DNA of 64,000 nt from Haemophilus massiliensis (GTDB lineage: Bacteria; Pseudomonadota; Gammaproteobacteria; Enterobacterales; Pasteurellaceae), in the NCBI GenBank assembly GCA_000752995.2, contig LM994634.1, forward strand, positions 423,538 to 487,537. Direction: 5' to 3'. This document shows, piece by piece, positions 22,572-33,593 of the stretch. Position numbers and translations under genes: made by a program. Numbering within the stretch: the stretch's first letter is position 1; the number at the start of each line of letters is the position of its first letter. The notes under the pieces were generated by a model. The model did not search any database. It saw nothing but the letters and a program-made list of their open reading frames with translations, and was not told where the DNA came from.

Positions 22572-23312
22572 ATGTCTGTTGTGGCTCGTTATCATTCTTA
22601 TGAATCCTGCGGAACCGTTGATGGCCCGGGAATTCGTTTTATCCTGTTTTTACAAGGCTGTCTGATGCGTTGTAAATATTGCCATAATCGCGACACTTGG
22701 GATTTACATGGCGGCAAAGAAATTACCGTCGAAGAACTGATGAAAGAAGTGGTAACCTATCGCCATTTTATGAATGCGTCGGGCGGTGGTGTTACCGCCT
22801 CCGGCGGCGAGGCGATTTTGCAGGCGGAATTTGTACGTGACTGGTTCAGAGCCTGTAAAGCGAACGGAATTCATACCTGTCTGGATACCAACGGGTTTGT
22901 GCGCCATTATGATCATATTATTGATGAATTACTGGATGTGACCGATCTGGTTTTGCTGGATTTAAAAGAATTAAACGATAAAATTCACCAAAATCTAATC
23001 GGCGTACCGAATAAACGCACTTTGGAATTCGCCAAATATCTGCAAAAACGCAATCAAAAAGTTTGGATCCGCTATGTTGTGGTGCCCGGTTGGACGGACA
23101 ACGATCACGATGTTAATATGCTGGGGCAATTTATTCAAGGCATGACAAATATCGAAAAAGTCGAATTGCTGCCTTATCATCGTCTGGGGGCGCATAAATG
23201 GGAAGCCATGGGCGAAAAATATGAGCTGGAAGATGTCAAACCGCCGACAAAAGAATCCCTTGAACATATCAAACAAATTCTGGAAGGTTACGGCCATATC
23301 GTAAAATATTAA
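22572..23312 (+). CDS. pflA: Pyruvate formate-lyase-activating enzyme PflA
   Basis: Radical SAM enzyme of 246 residues (E. coli 246) that places the glycyl radical on PflB, and by family logic on GrcA. The iron-sulfur CX3CX2C motif is CLMRCKYC with Cys30, Cys34 and Cys37; [10 protein letters not shown] is the SAM-contacting glycine motif. AAGGAA precedes the ATG. Downstream, two opposed uptake sequences (near 23345 and 23420) lie far apart and may fold as a weak terminator. Confidence 0.96.
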   Translation: MSVVARYHSYESCGTVDGPGIRFILFLQGCLMRCKYCHNRDTWDLHGGKEITVEELMKEVVTYRHFMNASGGGVTASGGEAILQAEFVRDWFRACKANGIHTCLDTNGFVRHYDHIIDELLDVTDLVLLDLKELNDKIHQNLIGVPNKRTLEFAKYLQKRNQKVWIRYVVVPGWTDNDHDVNMLGQFIQGMTNIEKVELLPYHRLGAHKWEAMGEKYELEDVKPPTKESLEHIKQILEGYGHIVKY

Positions 23313-23533
23313 TTCGGCAAATCGCCGATAGAAGCCGATAGAAAAAGTGCGGTGGATTTCGCGCCGGTTTTGTTCGGTTAATGCGGATAGCGGACAAAAA
23401 CATTACAAAAAACGACCGCACTTTTTTGCCTTTATTTCTTCTGAACACAAAATCGTCGCTATCGCCCGGCGGCGCGTTTATCAACGAAGCATTGCGCAGA
23501 GGCAAGGGCGAGGGAGGCGATTATCGCTTTCGG

Positions 23534-24040
23534 TTAAACCTGATATTTCGTCTTATCACCAATGTCAAAATGCAGCGGCATGCGCCATTTTTGTATCGCC
23601 AGTAGTAAGAATAAAACGGCGCTGATTAAAGCCAACAGCTGCGTAGCCAAGGTAAATTCAAAGACCGCACAAAACCACAGTAATGCCAGAAACACCGGTT
23701 GCAGGTTCAGGCAGAATACCTTAAAACAAAAATATTCTTTGTATGCCAGCCCGCCCAGCGTCACGAATGCCGCGCCCAGCGCCAGTTCATGCAAACCGAA
23801 TAAGTGGCACAACAGGGCGCTCCAAGTGGCGAATTGTAACAATAAACGAAAGTGTTTCAGATAAATATGTAGGGATGAGGCGCATAGCATGGCGGCGATT
23901 AACAGCCCCGGATAGGCGAATTCGGTGTAATAGGGCAAAAGTGCGGTGCTAATCGCAGCTAAAACGAAGCCGCTGCGGTATAACATCACGGTAAGATAAT
24001 CCCAGAAATCCATCGGGGATTTAATATGTGGATCTGCCAT
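23534..24040 (-). CDS. Predicted integral membrane protein, probably DUF2301 family
   Basis: A 168-residue protein that starts MADPHIKSPMDFWDYLTVMLYR and then has five or six hydrophobic segments with short loops. The N-terminus resembles the DUF2301 family of uncharacterised membrane proteins known in Haemophilus and Vibrio; I am only moderately sure. No catalytic motif is visible. It lies 18 bases after lpxH on the same strand and is probably cotranscribed. Function unknown. Confidence 0.65.
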   Translation of the reverse strand: MADPHIKSPMDFWDYLTVMLYRSGFVLAAISTALLPYYTEFAYPGLLIAAMLCASSLHIYLKHFRLLLQFATWSALLCHLFGLHELALGAAFVTLGGLAYKEYFCFKVFCLNLQPVFLALLWFCAVFEFTLATQLLALISAVLFLLLAIQKWRMPLHFDIGDKTKYQV

Positions 24041-24058
24041 TATGTTCTCCTTTTTAAT

Positions 24059-24772
24059 TTAATGTTCGTTGATAAAGTGCAAATCGTGCGCGCAAACCTC
24101 CAAAACGGAGTTGGTTTCGCCCCAATCGCCCAGTACGATACGGGTAAAGTGCGGTTCGATTTTATGGATATTTTGCCGGTGCGTATGCCCGTGGATTATT
24201 TGGCGGACATTAAACTGTCGGAAAATGTGTAGCACAAAATCCGCGCTGACATCCATAATCTGCTCGGCTTTTTGTTTTTTATCCGCCTGGCTTTTGGCAC
24301 GAATTTTCTGCGCGATTTTCAACCGCACTTTTAACGGTAGGTGCAAAAACAGCCACTGACGCCATTTTTGCTGCACTTTCTTACGATATTGTTGATAGGC
24401 GGTATCTTCCGTACAAAGTGTGTCGCCATGACAAAGCAATGTCGGCGTGCCGTATAAATCAATGAGCTGATAGGTCGGCAGCAGTTGTAAACCGCAGCTG
24501 CGGGCAAAGCGTTCGCCGAGCAGAAAATCTCGATTGCCATGAATAAAATAGCATGCAACGCCGCTATCCGTCAGTTGTTTGATATGATGTTTGACCAGTT
24601 CGATCAGTGTCGATTGTTCGTCATCTCCGATCCAGAAATCGAATAAGTCGCCTAAAATATACAGTTTTTCCGCCTGCGGCGCTTTTTGCTGCATAAAATC
24701 GGTAAACAGGCGAGTTAAGTGCGGTCGGTTTTCGCTGAGATGTAAATCCGCAATAAAATAGGTTTTTTTCAT
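24059..24772 (-). CDS. lpxH: UDP-2,3-diacylglucosamine pyrophosphohydrolase LpxH
   Basis: Calcineurin-like metallophosphoesterase of 237 residues (E. coli 240) that makes lipid X from UDP-2,3-diacylglucosamine in lipid A synthesis at the inner membrane face. The two-manganese site is shown by [12 protein letters not shown] at the N-terminus, [20 protein letters not shown], and HGHTHRQ. It is divergent from plsC, another membrane-lipid gene. Confidence 0.96.
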   Translation of the reverse strand: MKKTYFIADLHLSENRPHLTRLFTDFMQQKAPQAEKLYILGDLFDFWIGDDEQSTLIELVKHHIKQLTDSGVACYFIHGNRDFLLGERFARSCGLQLLPTYQLIDLYGTPTLLCHGDTLCTEDTAYQQYRKKVQQKWRQWLFLHLPLKVRLKIAQKIRAKSQADKKQKAEQIMDVSADFVLHIFRQFNVRQIIHGHTHRQNIHKIEPHFTRIVLGDWGETNSVLEVCAHDLHFINEH

Positions 24773-24883
24773 AAATATCGGTGATCTGATTTTTTTCCGT
24801 AGAGTATCATTTTTTCTCCTGATTTCTACACATATTTAGCTATTTTCGCTATACTTGAGCAAATTTTTTTCGAGTGCTGAATT

Positions 24884-25615
24884 ATGCTAAAAATTCTCAG
24901 AATTATTGTCATTACTTTTTGTTGTATTTTGATTTGCCTGTTAGGTACGATTTATTCTTTTATCCGCTTTAAAAATCCGAGCAATGTTGGGGCAGTGGCT
25001 CGCTGGTTCGGGCGTTTATACCCGTTGTTCGGACTGGAAGTGGAACATCGTTTCCCGTCAGATGCCGGCAATGTCGGTCCCTGCATTTATATCGGTAATC
25101 ATCAGAATAACTATGATATGGTGACGATTTCCTATATGGTAATGCCGCGCACCGTGAGCGTCGGGAAAAAGAGCCTGATTTGGGTGCCGTTTTTCGGCAT
25201 TTTATATTGGGCGACGGGCAATATTTTTCTGGATCGCGATAACCGCACCAAAGCACACAGCACAATGACTGAGCTGGCGCGTCGCATTCATGCCGACAAT
25301 TTGTCCATTTGGATGTTTCCGGAAGGCACCCGTAGCCGCGGGCGCGGATTGCTGCCGTTTAAAACCGGCGCCTTTTATGCCGCCATCGCCGCTGGCGTGC
25401 CGATTGTGCCGGTCGTGTGTTCTACTACCCATAATCAGGTGGATCTTAATCGACTACACAACGGCAAAGTGATTTGTGAAATTTTAGCGCCAGTTGATAC
25501 CTCGGGTTATACCAAAGAAAATGTGCGCGAGCTGGCGGAACATTGTTATCAGATTATGCAGCGCCGCATCGCCGAACTGGATGCGGAACTGGCGCAGTCC
25601 AAGCCGCAGGTTTAA
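24884..25615 (+). CDS. plsC: 1-acyl-sn-glycerol-3-phosphate acyltransferase PlsC
   Basis: Membrane acyltransferase of 243 residues (E. coli 245) that makes phosphatidic acid. One N-terminal hydrophobic segment (about 5-25) is followed by the HX4D catalytic motif NHQNNYD (His73, Asp78) and the glycerol-phosphate-binding motif FPEGTRSRG. ftsP follows after 18 bases, the plsC-ftsP(sufI) order known in E. coli. Confidence 0.95.
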   Translation: MLKILRIIVITFCCILICLLGTIYSFIRFKNPSNVGAVARWFGRLYPLFGLEVEHRFPSDAGNVGPCIYIGNHQNNYDMVTISYMVMPRTVSVGKKSLIWVPFFGILYWATGNIFLDRDNRTKAHSTMTELARRIHADNLSIWMFPEGTRSRGRGLLPFKTGAFYAAIAAGVPIVPVVCSTTHNQVDLNRLHNGKVICEILAPVDTSGYTKENVRELAEHCYQIMQRRIAELDAELAQSKPQV

Positions 25616-25633
25616 TTCTCACAGGTGTAGCGC

Positions 25634-27043
25634 ATGAAGCATTATTCCCGTCGTCAGCTATTAAAAACCGCGCTGTTAGCCGGTGCGTTTTCGGCTATTC
25701 CAACATCGCTATTAGCGGCGGAGCGCCAGCCTTTGCGTATTCCGGGGCTAATCGAAATCCGCCGCGGCAAACCGCTGTTTCTCGGTATGGAAAGCACACA
25801 AACCCAGCTTATTCCCGGAAAATATACCGAAGTGTGGGGATTTAACGGTGCTTATCTGGGACCGACGGTAAAGATTCGTCGCGGCGATTTTGCTAAATTA
25901 AATTATCGTAATAATCTGTCGCAGATCGTGGCGCTCAATATTCAGGGGTTGCAGGCAAGTGCCGAGTTATTCGGCGGGGTGGCGCGAACCTTTAAACCGA
26001 ATGAAATCTGGGCGCCGATTGTGCCGATCAATCAACCTGCCGCAACTTGCTGGTATCATGCCTGTACGCTGGCAAGTTCGGCTTATCAGACTTATCGCGG
26101 GTTGGCAGGGCTGTGGATTATTGAAGATGAGGAAAGTCGCAAGCTGTCTTTGCCGCACAAATACGGGATAGATGATATTCCGTTAATTTTACAAGATATG
26201 CGGCTTAACGCTGAAGGTATTCAATTATTTCACCAAAATCAACCGCACTTTTTGGGAGATCGTCTGTTTGTCAATGGGCAGGAAGCGCCTTATATTACGG
26301 TAACGCGCGGCTGGGTTCGGTTGCGTTTAGTGAATGCCTCCTTATCGAGAGTGTATGATTTACGTTTCGATGATGAACGGGACTTTCAGATTATCGCGCA
26401 AGAGCAGGGCTTCCTACCGCAGGCTAAAACCGTGAATACGGTAATGTTGGTGCCGGGTGAACGCATTGAATTGCTGGTGGATTTGAATGAGGGCGGCAAC
26501 GCCACGCTGATCACCGGCAAAAAACGGAATTTTATTAATAAAATCAGCCGGTTCTTCAGTGCCGATGACGAATTGATTGATAACACGATACTTGAACTGC
26601 GAGCGGAAGGACTGGCTGCGGCCTTTAACGGCAAACCGACGACACAATTTAATACCGATGCGCCGGCACTGCTGAATGATAACATTGCCAATGAACGAGC
26701 ATTTCATATTGATGCCGCTAATGCCCTGCTTAATCAGCAGCGTTTTGACCCGCGTAGAGTGGATGTCAACGCTGTGCTGGGTTCTACCGAACGCTGGACA
26801 CTGACGGCGTCGTCGCCGGTGGGATTTAAAGTGCAGGGCGCTAAATTTATTATTGAAAGTATTGACGGACAGTCGTTGGCACAGCACGAAATCGGCTGGA
26901 AAGATACCATTCGGATTGAAGGAAAAATGCAGATCTTGATTAAATTTGACAATCTATCGTCGAATAATTATCCGTTTATTTTCGGCGCGTCAGATTTAAT
27001 GCTGGCAGACAAAGGCTGCCTCGGCGTAATCGTGGTACAGTAA
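25634..27043 (+). CDS. ftsP: Cell division protein FtsP (SufI), Tat-exported multicopper-oxidase-like
   Basis: A 469-residue periplasmic protein with a Tat signal, SRRQLLK with Arg6-Arg7 followed by a hydrophobic stretch ending LLAAE. Three cupredoxin domains follow. In E. coli SufI the fold is that of multicopper oxidases but copper ligands are lost; here a WYHACTL motif remains while the C-terminal HCHxxxH ligand box is missing, which fits FtsP. It stabilises the divisome under stress. It follows plsC closely. Confidence 0.92.
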   Translation: MKHYSRRQLLKTALLAGAFSAIPTSLLAAERQPLRIPGLIEIRRGKPLFLGMESTQTQLIPGKYTEVWGFNGAYLGPTVKIRRGDFAKLNYRNNLSQIVALNIQGLQASAELFGGVARTFKPNEIWAPIVPINQPAATCWYHACTLASSAYQTYRGLAGLWIIEDEESRKLSLPHKYGIDDIPLILQDMRLNAEGIQLFHQNQPHFLGDRLFVNGQEAPYITVTRGWVRLRLVNASLSRVYDLRFDDERDFQIIAQEQGFLPQAKTVNTVMLVPGERIELLVDLNEGGNATLITGKKRNFINKISRFFSADDELIDNTILELRAEGLAAAFNGKPTTQFNTDAPALLNDNIANERAFHIDAANALLNQQRFDPRRVDVNAVLGSTERWTLTASSPVGFKVQGAKFIIESIDGQSLAQHEIGWKDTIRIEGKMQILIKFDNLSSNNYPFIFGASDLMLADKGCLGVIVVQ

Positions 27044-27095
27044 CATATCGCTATATTGGCATGCTCCTTTCTTCATTAGATAAAAACGAAATGAT

Positions 27096-27124
27096 ATAAA
27101 GTGCGGTAAGAAGCACTTTATTTT
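27096..27124 (+). terminator. Terminator of plsC-ftsP
   Basis: Nine-base stem ATAAAGTGC / GCACTTTAT with an eight-base loop and a following TTTG. The left arm is part of an uptake sequence, so a single uptake sequence has been recruited into the hairpin. Confidence 0.6.
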
Positions 27125-27248
27125 GATCTTGAAACTGACTGATAGCCAGCCGAATGAAACATACGATAATAAATACAAAAAATAAAATAATTTTAAGATT
27201 ATTTGAAAGTGAACTTCAGCAAAGTAACAGAATTGTTTATAAAATGAA

Positions 27249-27338
27249 TGGCGGTGAGAAGGGGATTCGAACCCCTGATGCACTTTCGCACATACACGCT
27301 TTCCAGGCGTGCTCCTTCAACCACTCGGACATCTCACC
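27249..27338 (-). tRNA. tRNA-Ser (anticodon GGA)
   Basis: A complete class II tRNA of 90 bases including an encoded CCA. On the minus strand it starts GGTGAGATGTCCGAGTGG, has anticodon loop CTGGAAA (anticodon GGA, reads UCC/UCU), an extra arm TGTGCGAAAGTGCA, the T-loop GGTTCGAATCC and the 3' half of the acceptor TCTCACC, then GCCA. Acceptor ends pair fully. It closely matches E. coli tRNA-Ser(GGA). Confidence 0.96.
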
Positions 27339-27481
27339 GGTTCCGGACAGGGCGAAAATATAAAGATTTCGTGACCTTTCGTCAAGTATTTTTTGTTTTT
27401 ATTGCGCTAAAACATCATTTTTTGATTAATTTTAAGCTAAAATATGCACTCTTTTTTTCTGCTCAGGCTGTTAGGATAGTT

Positions 27482-29218
27482 ATGTTAAAAAAATGGTTTT
27501 TAACAAAAAATGTGTTTCTTGCAGTAAAACCCTTCAGTGCGCTACAAGATAGTTTTCGCGCCGGTTACGGCAAACAATATTTAATCAGAGACATTATCGC
27601 CGGGTTAACCGTCGGTGTAATAGCCATTCCGTTATCTATGGCGTTGGCGATTGCCAGTGGTGTACCGCCGCAGCACGGTTTGTACACTGCGATTATTGCC
27701 GGAGCGCTAATTGCGTTAACTGGCGGCTCGCGTTTTAATATTTCCGGTCCGACGGCAGCTTTTGTAGTGATCCTATATCCGATCACACAGCAGTTTGGCT
27801 TAAGCGGGTTGCTAATGGCGACGTTGCTGTCGGGCGTTATTTTGGTACTGATGGCGCTATTTCGTCTGGGGCGTTTGATCGAATATATTCCTCTGCCGGT
27901 AACGCTCGGTTTCACGTGCGGTATCGGTATTGTTATTGCCACATTGCAAATTAAAGATTTCTTCGGTTTGACGATTACCGACATGCCGGCACATTATATC
28001 GGTAAAGTACAGACGATTTTTGCCGCGCTGCCGAGTATTCAGTGGGCGGATACCTTGGTTGGCGTGGTAACGTTATTGACGCTGACGCAATGGCATAAAC
28101 TGCGTTTGCCGGTGCCGGGACATCTACCGGCGGTAATTATCGGTACATTATTGTCGCTGGTTCTGCTGCATTTTGACGTTCATGTCGCCACTATCGGTTC
28201 GGCATTTACTTATACTTTATCTGACGGCACGACCGGATATGGTATTCCCAACGTGCTGCCGGAGCTGGTGTTACCGTGGAACATTCCTAATGCACAGGGC
28301 GTGTTGCTTGACTGGAATTTTGACACCTTACAGGCATTATTGCCCGCTGCGTTTTCCATGGCGGTGTTGGGTGCAATTGAATCCTTATTATGTGCGGTAG
28401 TGCTGGATAATATGACTGGCACCAAACACCATTCCAATAATGAATTGCTGGCACAGGGGCTGGGTAATATCGCTTCACCGTTTTTAGGCGGGATTACGGC
28501 AACTGCGGCAATCGCCCGTTCCGCTGCCAATGTCAAGGCCGGTGCAGTGTCGCCGATAGCCGCCATGGTACATGCGTTATTGGTTTTATTCGCCCTGTTG
28601 TTTTTTGCCAAAGCCTTGTCCTATTTGCCGTTGTCGTCAATGGCGGCGTTATTGCTGATGGTGGCTTGGAATATGGCCAACGTATCACAGATTATTCAGC
28701 TGGTGCGCCGTTCCGGACGCAATGAGATCGCCGTATTGCTGACCTGCTTAATCTTAACCGTTATTTTCGATATGGTGATTGCCATTACCGTTGGCGTCTT
28801 GCTGGCAAGTCTACTGTTTATCCGCACTGTAGCGGAAATGACGAAATCGGTAGAAATGGCGCATCCGGAGGATCTGGACGATATTCTGGTTTATCGTATC
28901 AGCGGTCCGTTATTTTTCGCCGCAGCGGATAATTTATTTGCCGATTTGCATGATAAAACCGTGCATACGGATCACGAAATCAAACATATTGTCCTGCAAT
29001 GCGATGCAGTGACAGTGCTGGATGCAGGCGGTATCCACGCGCTGACCCGTTTCGTACAGAATATGTTGCCGCATCAGCAGCTTTATATGTGCAATATGCA
29101 GTTTCAGCCGCTGCGTATGATTGTCAAATCCACCGGTGTGAAAGAAATCAAAAAAATTATTTTTAGTGCCAATCTGGATGTGACCTACCGCAAGATCCGC
29201 GCATTTGAAGCACAATAG
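27482..29218 (+). CDS. dauA: SulP-family anion transporter, DauA (C4-dicarboxylate) type
   Basis: A 578-residue inner-membrane transporter with about 10-12 hydrophobic segments and a C-terminal cytosolic STAS domain. Matches to E. coli DauA (YchM) are very strong: IAGLTVGVIAIPLSMALAI, LTGGSRFNISGPTAAFVVIL, MLGAIESLLCAVVLD and GPLFFAAADNLF in the STAS part. DauA carries succinate and aspartate in E. coli; other SulP proteins carry sulfate or bicarbonate, so the substrate is inferred. The open frame extends back through the tRNA to 27248; the start at 27482 (MLKKWF) is chosen because the rest would be tRNA sequence. Confidence 0.88.
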   Translation: MLKKWFLTKNVFLAVKPFSALQDSFRAGYGKQYLIRDIIAGLTVGVIAIPLSMALAIASGVPPQHGLYTAIIAGALIALTGGSRFNISGPTAAFVVILYPITQQFGLSGLLMATLLSGVILVLMALFRLGRLIEYIPLPVTLGFTCGIGIVIATLQIKDFFGLTITDMPAHYIGKVQTIFAALPSIQWADTLVGVVTLLTLTQWHKLRLPVPGHLPAVIIGTLLSLVLLHFDVHVATIGSAFTYTLSDGTTGYGIPNVLPELVLPWNIPNAQGVLLDWNFDTLQALLPAAFSMAVLGAIESLLCAVVLDNMTGTKHHSNNELLAQGLGNIASPFLGGITATAAIARSAANVKAGAVSPIAAMVHALLVLFALLFFAKALSYLPLSSMAALLLMVAWNMANVSQIIQLVRRSGRNEIAVLLTCLILTVIFDMVIAITVGVLLASLLFIRTVAEMTKSVEMAHPEDLDDILVYRISGPLFFAAADNLFADLHDKTVHTDHEIKHIVLQCDAVTVLDAGGIHALTRFVQNMLPHQQLYMCNMQFQPLRMIVKSTGVKEIKKIIFSANLDVTYRKIRAFEAQ

Positions 29219-29342
29219 CGAATGACAAAAAATCGAAATACCTGTTTTTATACACAGGTATTTCTTTGCAAGTTTTTTAATTTCCGTTACACTATTACTC
29301 ATTTGAATTTGCAGAAATGCTGAAAAAAACGACCGCACTTTT

Positions 29343-32300
29343 ATGACGTATTTTAATCTTGATATTCCGACTCGTCCCAATGATCACAAAATTCTTGCCA
29401 ACGTTCTTGCCGACAGCGACGCCCTTGTGATTGCACAAATTGCGCAGCAGTATAACGGCATTACCATGGTGGTGACGCCGGATACCCGAAGTGCGGTGCG
29501 TTTAGAGAAAATTTTACGTGAATTCAGTGCACAGCAGGTCACTTTTTTCCCTGACTGGGAAACCTTGCCTTATGACAATTTCTCGCCGCATCAGGAAATT
29601 ATTTCCGCCCGCTTAAGTGCGTTGTTCCGTTTGCAAAACGGCAACCGGGGAATTTTTATTCTGCCGGTCGCAACACTTATGCAGCGGTTGTGTCCGCCGG
29701 AATTTTTGCAGCACAACGTATTATTGATTAAAAAAGGCGACCGACTGGTGATCGATCAGCTGCGCTTACAGTTGGAAAATACGGGCTATCGCGCGGTGGA
29801 ACAGGTACTGGAACACGGTGAATATGCGGTGCGCGGCGCCTTGTTGGATTTATTCCCAATGGGAAGTGCGGTGCCGTTTCGGCTGGATTTTTTTGATGAT
29901 GAAATCGACAGTATCCGTACCTTTGATGTGGATACTCAACGCACCGCACAGGAAATTGACGCGGTGAATTTGCTGCCGGCGCATGAATTTTCGAGCGACA
30001 GTCAGGGTATTGAACTTTTTCGCAGTCGTTTTCGCGAAACGTTCAGTGAAATTCGTCGCGATCCCGAGCATATTTATCAGCAAGTCAGCAAAGGCACCAT
30101 GGTTTCGGGTATTGAATACTGGCAGCCGTTGTTTTTCAGCGCCATGTCGACGCTGTTTGATTATTTGCCGGCTGGTACTTTGTTTGTGGATATGGAACAT
30201 AATCAGGTGCAAGCGGAACGTTTTTATCAGGATATTCAAAACCGTTATGAAAGCCGTCGAGTCGATCCCATGCGCCCGTTGTTGCCGCCAGAGCAACTGT
30301 GGATGCCGATTGATGAAATCAACCGACAGATAAAATCCTATCCGCGCATCAGCCTGAAAAACGACAAGGTTGCCCGCGCATCTGTCAGACAGAAAAATCT
30401 GCCAATACGAGCGTTGCCGCCGCTTACTGTTCAAGCTCAACAAAAAGAGCCGTTGCAGGCGTTGCGCCGCTTTACCGAACAGTTTAACGGGCAAATTATT
30501 TTTGCGGTAGAAAGCGAGGGGCGACGGGAAACGTTGCTGGATTTGCTTGCGCCACTGAAGCTAAAACCGCAGCAAATCAAGCACTTGGATGCTCATAAAA
30601 CAGCGCAAAGCCTGTTGAACAGCAGTTTGCAACACGGCTTTATTATTCAGCATGAACAGGGCGAACTGGCGATTATCTGCGAGGCGGATTTGCTTGGTGA
30701 ACGGGTACAGCAGCGCAGTCGCGAAAAACGGAAATCTGTCAATCCGGATGCGTTAATCCGTAATCTGGCGGAGCTGAAAATCGGGCAGCCGGTGGTGCAT
30801 CTGGAACATGGCGTTGGGCGTTATACCGGTTTGGTCACGTTGGAAAATGGCGGTATTAAGGCGGAGTTTTTATTATTGGAATATGCTGGTGAGTCCAAAC
30901 TTTATGTGCCGGTAACGTCGCTGCATTTAATCAGCCGTTATGTGGGCGGTAGCGATGAAACTGCGCCACTGCACAAATTGGGCGGTGAGGCGTGGGGGCG
31001 TGCACGCCAAAAAGCGGCGGAGAAAATCCGCGACGTGGCGGCGGAGTTACTGGATGTTTATGCCCAGCGTGAAGCACAGAAAGGCTTTGCCTTTCATTAT
31101 GATCGTGACGAATTTATGCAGTTTGCCGCTACCTTTCCTTTTGAGGAAACCTTTGATCAGAAAACCGCGATTAACGCAGTAATTGCCGATATGTGCCAAG
31201 CGAAAGCCATGGATCGCTTGGTATGCGGCGATGTGGGCTTCGGTAAAACCGAAGTGGCAATGCGCGCGGCGTTTTTGGCGGTGATGAATCACAAGCAGGT
31301 TGCTGTATTGGTGCCGACCACCTTGCTGGCGCAGCAGCATTATGACAATTTTAAGGATCGTTTTGCCAATCTGCCGGTTAATGTGGAAATGCTGTCGCGT
31401 TTCCGCAGTGCGAAAGAGCAAAAGCAGATTTTGGACAATCTGGCGCAGGGCAAGGTGGATATTCTGATCGGTACGCATAAACTGATTCAGTCCGAAGTGA
31501 AATTCCATGATCTGGGATTATTGATTATTGACGAAGAACACCGCTTCGGCGTACGCCAGAAAGAGAAAATCAAGCAGTTGCGCGCCAATGTGGATATTCT
31601 GACGCTGACGGCGACACCGATTCCGCGCACCCTGAATATGGCGATGAACGGCATTCGTGATCTTTCAATTATTTCGACTCCGCCGGCGCGCCGTTTGAGT
31701 ATTCGCACCTTTGTGCGTCAGGCGGATGATACGATTATCCGCGAAGCGATTCTGCGTGAAATTTTGCGCGGCGGACAGGTTTATTACCTGCATAACGATG
31801 TGGCGAGCATTGAAAATTGTGCGCAAAAACTGACCGCACTTGTGCCGGAGGCGCGAATTGTGATCGGGCATGGACAAATGCGTGAGCGCGAGCTGGAACG
31901 CGTGATGGCGGATTTTTATCATCAACGTTTTAATGTACTGGTTTGTTCTACCATTATCGAAACCGGCATTGATGTGCCGACGGCAAATACCATTATTATT
32001 GAACGGGCGGATCATTTCGGCTTAGCGCAACTGCATCAGCTGCGCGGACGAGTCGGGCGTTCTCATCATCAGGCGTATGCGTATTTGCTGACGCCACATC
32101 CGAAAATGATGACTAAAGACGCGGTAAAACGTCTGGAAGCGCTGGAAAGTCTGGATAACCTTGGCGCCGGTTTTGTACTGGCGACACACGATCTGGAAAT
32201 TCGCGGCGCCGGTGAATTGCTGGGTGATGAACAAAGCGGACAAATCGAAAGTATCGGTTTTTCATTGTATATGGAATTGCTGGAGAGTGCGGTAAAGGCG

Positions 32301-32780
32301 TTAAAAGAAGGGCGCGAACCGTCGCTGGACGAACTGACCCAGCAACAGGTAGATATTGATTTGCGTCTGCCGGCACTGCTGCCGGAGGACTATCTCGGCG
32401 ATGTGAATATGCGTCTATCGTTTTATAAGCGCATTGCCGGTGCACACAACACACAGGAACTTGACGAGCTGAAAGTCGAACTGATTGACCGTTTCGGCTT
32501 ACTGCCCGAAGCGACGAAAAACCTGCTGCACATCGCGGTATTGCGCCAACAGGCAAAAGCGCTGAAAATCAGCCGGATGGAGGCAACATCACAAGGCGGC
32601 TTTATTGAATTTTTCCCGACGGCAGACATTGATCCGGTCAAATTCTTAACGCTGATTAAAGCGCAACCGACGGTTTATCGCTTTGACGGACCGACTCGAT
32701 TTCGGTTCACTGTGGATCTGAGCGACAATAAAGTGCGGTTAACATTTTTGACGGATCTGGTGCAATCTTTAATGGCTTAA
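29343..32780 (+). CDS. mfd: Transcription-repair coupling factor Mfd
   Basis: A 1145-residue DNA translocase (E. coli 1148) that displaces RNA polymerase stalled at lesions and recruits UvrA. The N-terminal UvrB-like region is followed by the RNA-polymerase-interaction domain (LKIGQPVVHLEHGVGRY, about residue 478), the helicase Walker A GDVGFGKTE (about 629-637) and DEEH (about 730), the RecG-like TRG motif, and the C-terminal UvrA-binding TRCF domain. Only an uptake sequence lies between the preceding non-coding bases and its ATG, so the start is chosen by family alignment. Confidence 0.97.
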   Translation: MTYFNLDIPTRPNDHKILANVLADSDALVIAQIAQQYNGITMVVTPDTRSAVRLEKILREFSAQQVTFFPDWETLPYDNFSPHQEIISARLSALFRLQNGNRGIFILPVATLMQRLCPPEFLQHNVLLIKKGDRLVIDQLRLQLENTGYRAVEQVLEHGEYAVRGALLDLFPMGSAVPFRLDFFDDEIDSIRTFDVDTQRTAQEIDAVNLLPAHEFSSDSQGIELFRSRFRETFSEIRRDPEHIYQQVSKGTMVSGIEYWQPLFFSAMSTLFDYLPAGTLFVDMEHNQVQAERFYQDIQNRYESRRVDPMRPLLPPEQLWMPIDEINRQIKSYPRISLKNDKVARASVRQKNLPIRALPPLTVQAQQKEPLQALRRFTEQFNGQIIFAVESEGRRETLLDLLAPLKLKPQQIKHLDAHKTAQSLLNSSLQHGFIIQHEQGELAIICEADLLGERVQQRSREKRKSVNPDALIRNLAELKIGQPVVHLEHGVGRYTGLVTLENGGIKAEFLLLEYAGESKLYVPVTSLHLISRYVGGSDETAPLHKLGGEAWGRARQKAAEKIRDVAAELLDVYAQREAQKGFAFHYDRDEFMQFAATFPFEETFDQKTAINAVIADMCQAKAMDRLVCGDVGFGKTEVAMRAAFLAVMNHKQVAVLVPTTLLAQQHYDNFKDRFANLPVNVEMLSRFRSAKEQKQILDNLAQGKVDILIGTHKLIQSEVKFHDLGLLIIDEEHRFGVRQKEKIKQLRANVDILTLTATPIPRTLNMAMNGIRDLSIISTPPARRLSIRTFVRQADDTIIREAILREILRGGQVYYLHNDVASIENCAQKLTALVPEARIVIGHGQMRERELERVMADFYHQRFNVLVCSTIIETGIDVPTANTIIIERADHFGLAQLHQLRGRVGRSHHQAYAYLLTPHPKMMTKDAVKRLEALESLDNLGAGFVLATHDLEIRGAGELLGDEQSGQIESIGFSLYMELLESAVKALKEGREPSLDELTQQQVDIDLRLPALLPEDYLGDVNMRLSFYKRIAGAHNTQELDELKVELIDRFGLLPEATKNLLHIAVLRQQAKALKISRMEATSQGGFIEFFPTADIDPVKFLTLIKAQPTVYRFDGPTRFRFTVDLSDNKVRLTFLTDLVQSLMA

Positions 32781-32833
32781 GCAAGCGGAATAGTTTAGAA
32801 TTATTCGCATTTCCAACCTGAAAAATACAGTAA

Positions 32834-33433
<600 letters not shown>

Positions 33434-33465
33434 TTCTTTTCCTATCAAACATTATTTTTAGCTCG

Positions 33466-33508
33466 AAAGTGCGGTGGAAAAAAAGAAAATTTCTACCGCA
33501 CTTTTTTA
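33466..33508 (+). terminator. Uptake-sequence-pair terminator of gmhA
   Basis: Two opposed uptake sequences (AAAGTGCGGT at 33466, ACCGCACTTT at 33495) form a long stem with a T run after it on the plus strand, the classic Pasteurellaceae terminator form. Confidence 0.85.
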
Positions 33509-33525
33509 TTGGCGGATAAAATCTT

Positions 33526-33564
33526 ATTGCATATTTATGCAAAAAACATTAATATTCTTTCAGT
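33526..33564. promoter_or_regulatory. ArgR box pair over the artPIQM promoter
   Basis: Two 18-base ARG-box-like sites with three bases between them. Box 1 core is TGCAT-ATTT-ATGCA (33528-33541), box 2 core is TTAAT-ATTC-TTTCA (33549-33562). Their centres are 21 bases apart, the spacing of natural ARG box pairs, and each arm differs from TGAAT/ATTCA by one base or less. A possible -10, TAATAT, lies at 33550-33555, so bound ArgR would cover the promoter. Confidence 0.6.
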
Positions 33565-33593
33565 TTTGCAAAAGACAGAGATAGCGTATAAAA

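Noticed and set aside
23313..23533. Small plus-strand reading frames after pflA as genes
   Set aside because: They run over opposed uptake sequences and the 3' end of the minus-strand membrane protein gene, have no ribosome-binding site, and show no recognisable protein features.
27248..27481. N-terminal extension of the SulP transporter by 78 codons
   Set aside because: The extension is the tRNA-Ser gene read in antisense, plus AT-rich spacer; DauA homologues begin near 27482.
33466..33508. Inverted repeats at gene ends as insertion-sequence ends or attachment sites
   Set aside because: They are uptake-sequence pairs, present across the window, with no transposase, target duplication or integrase.
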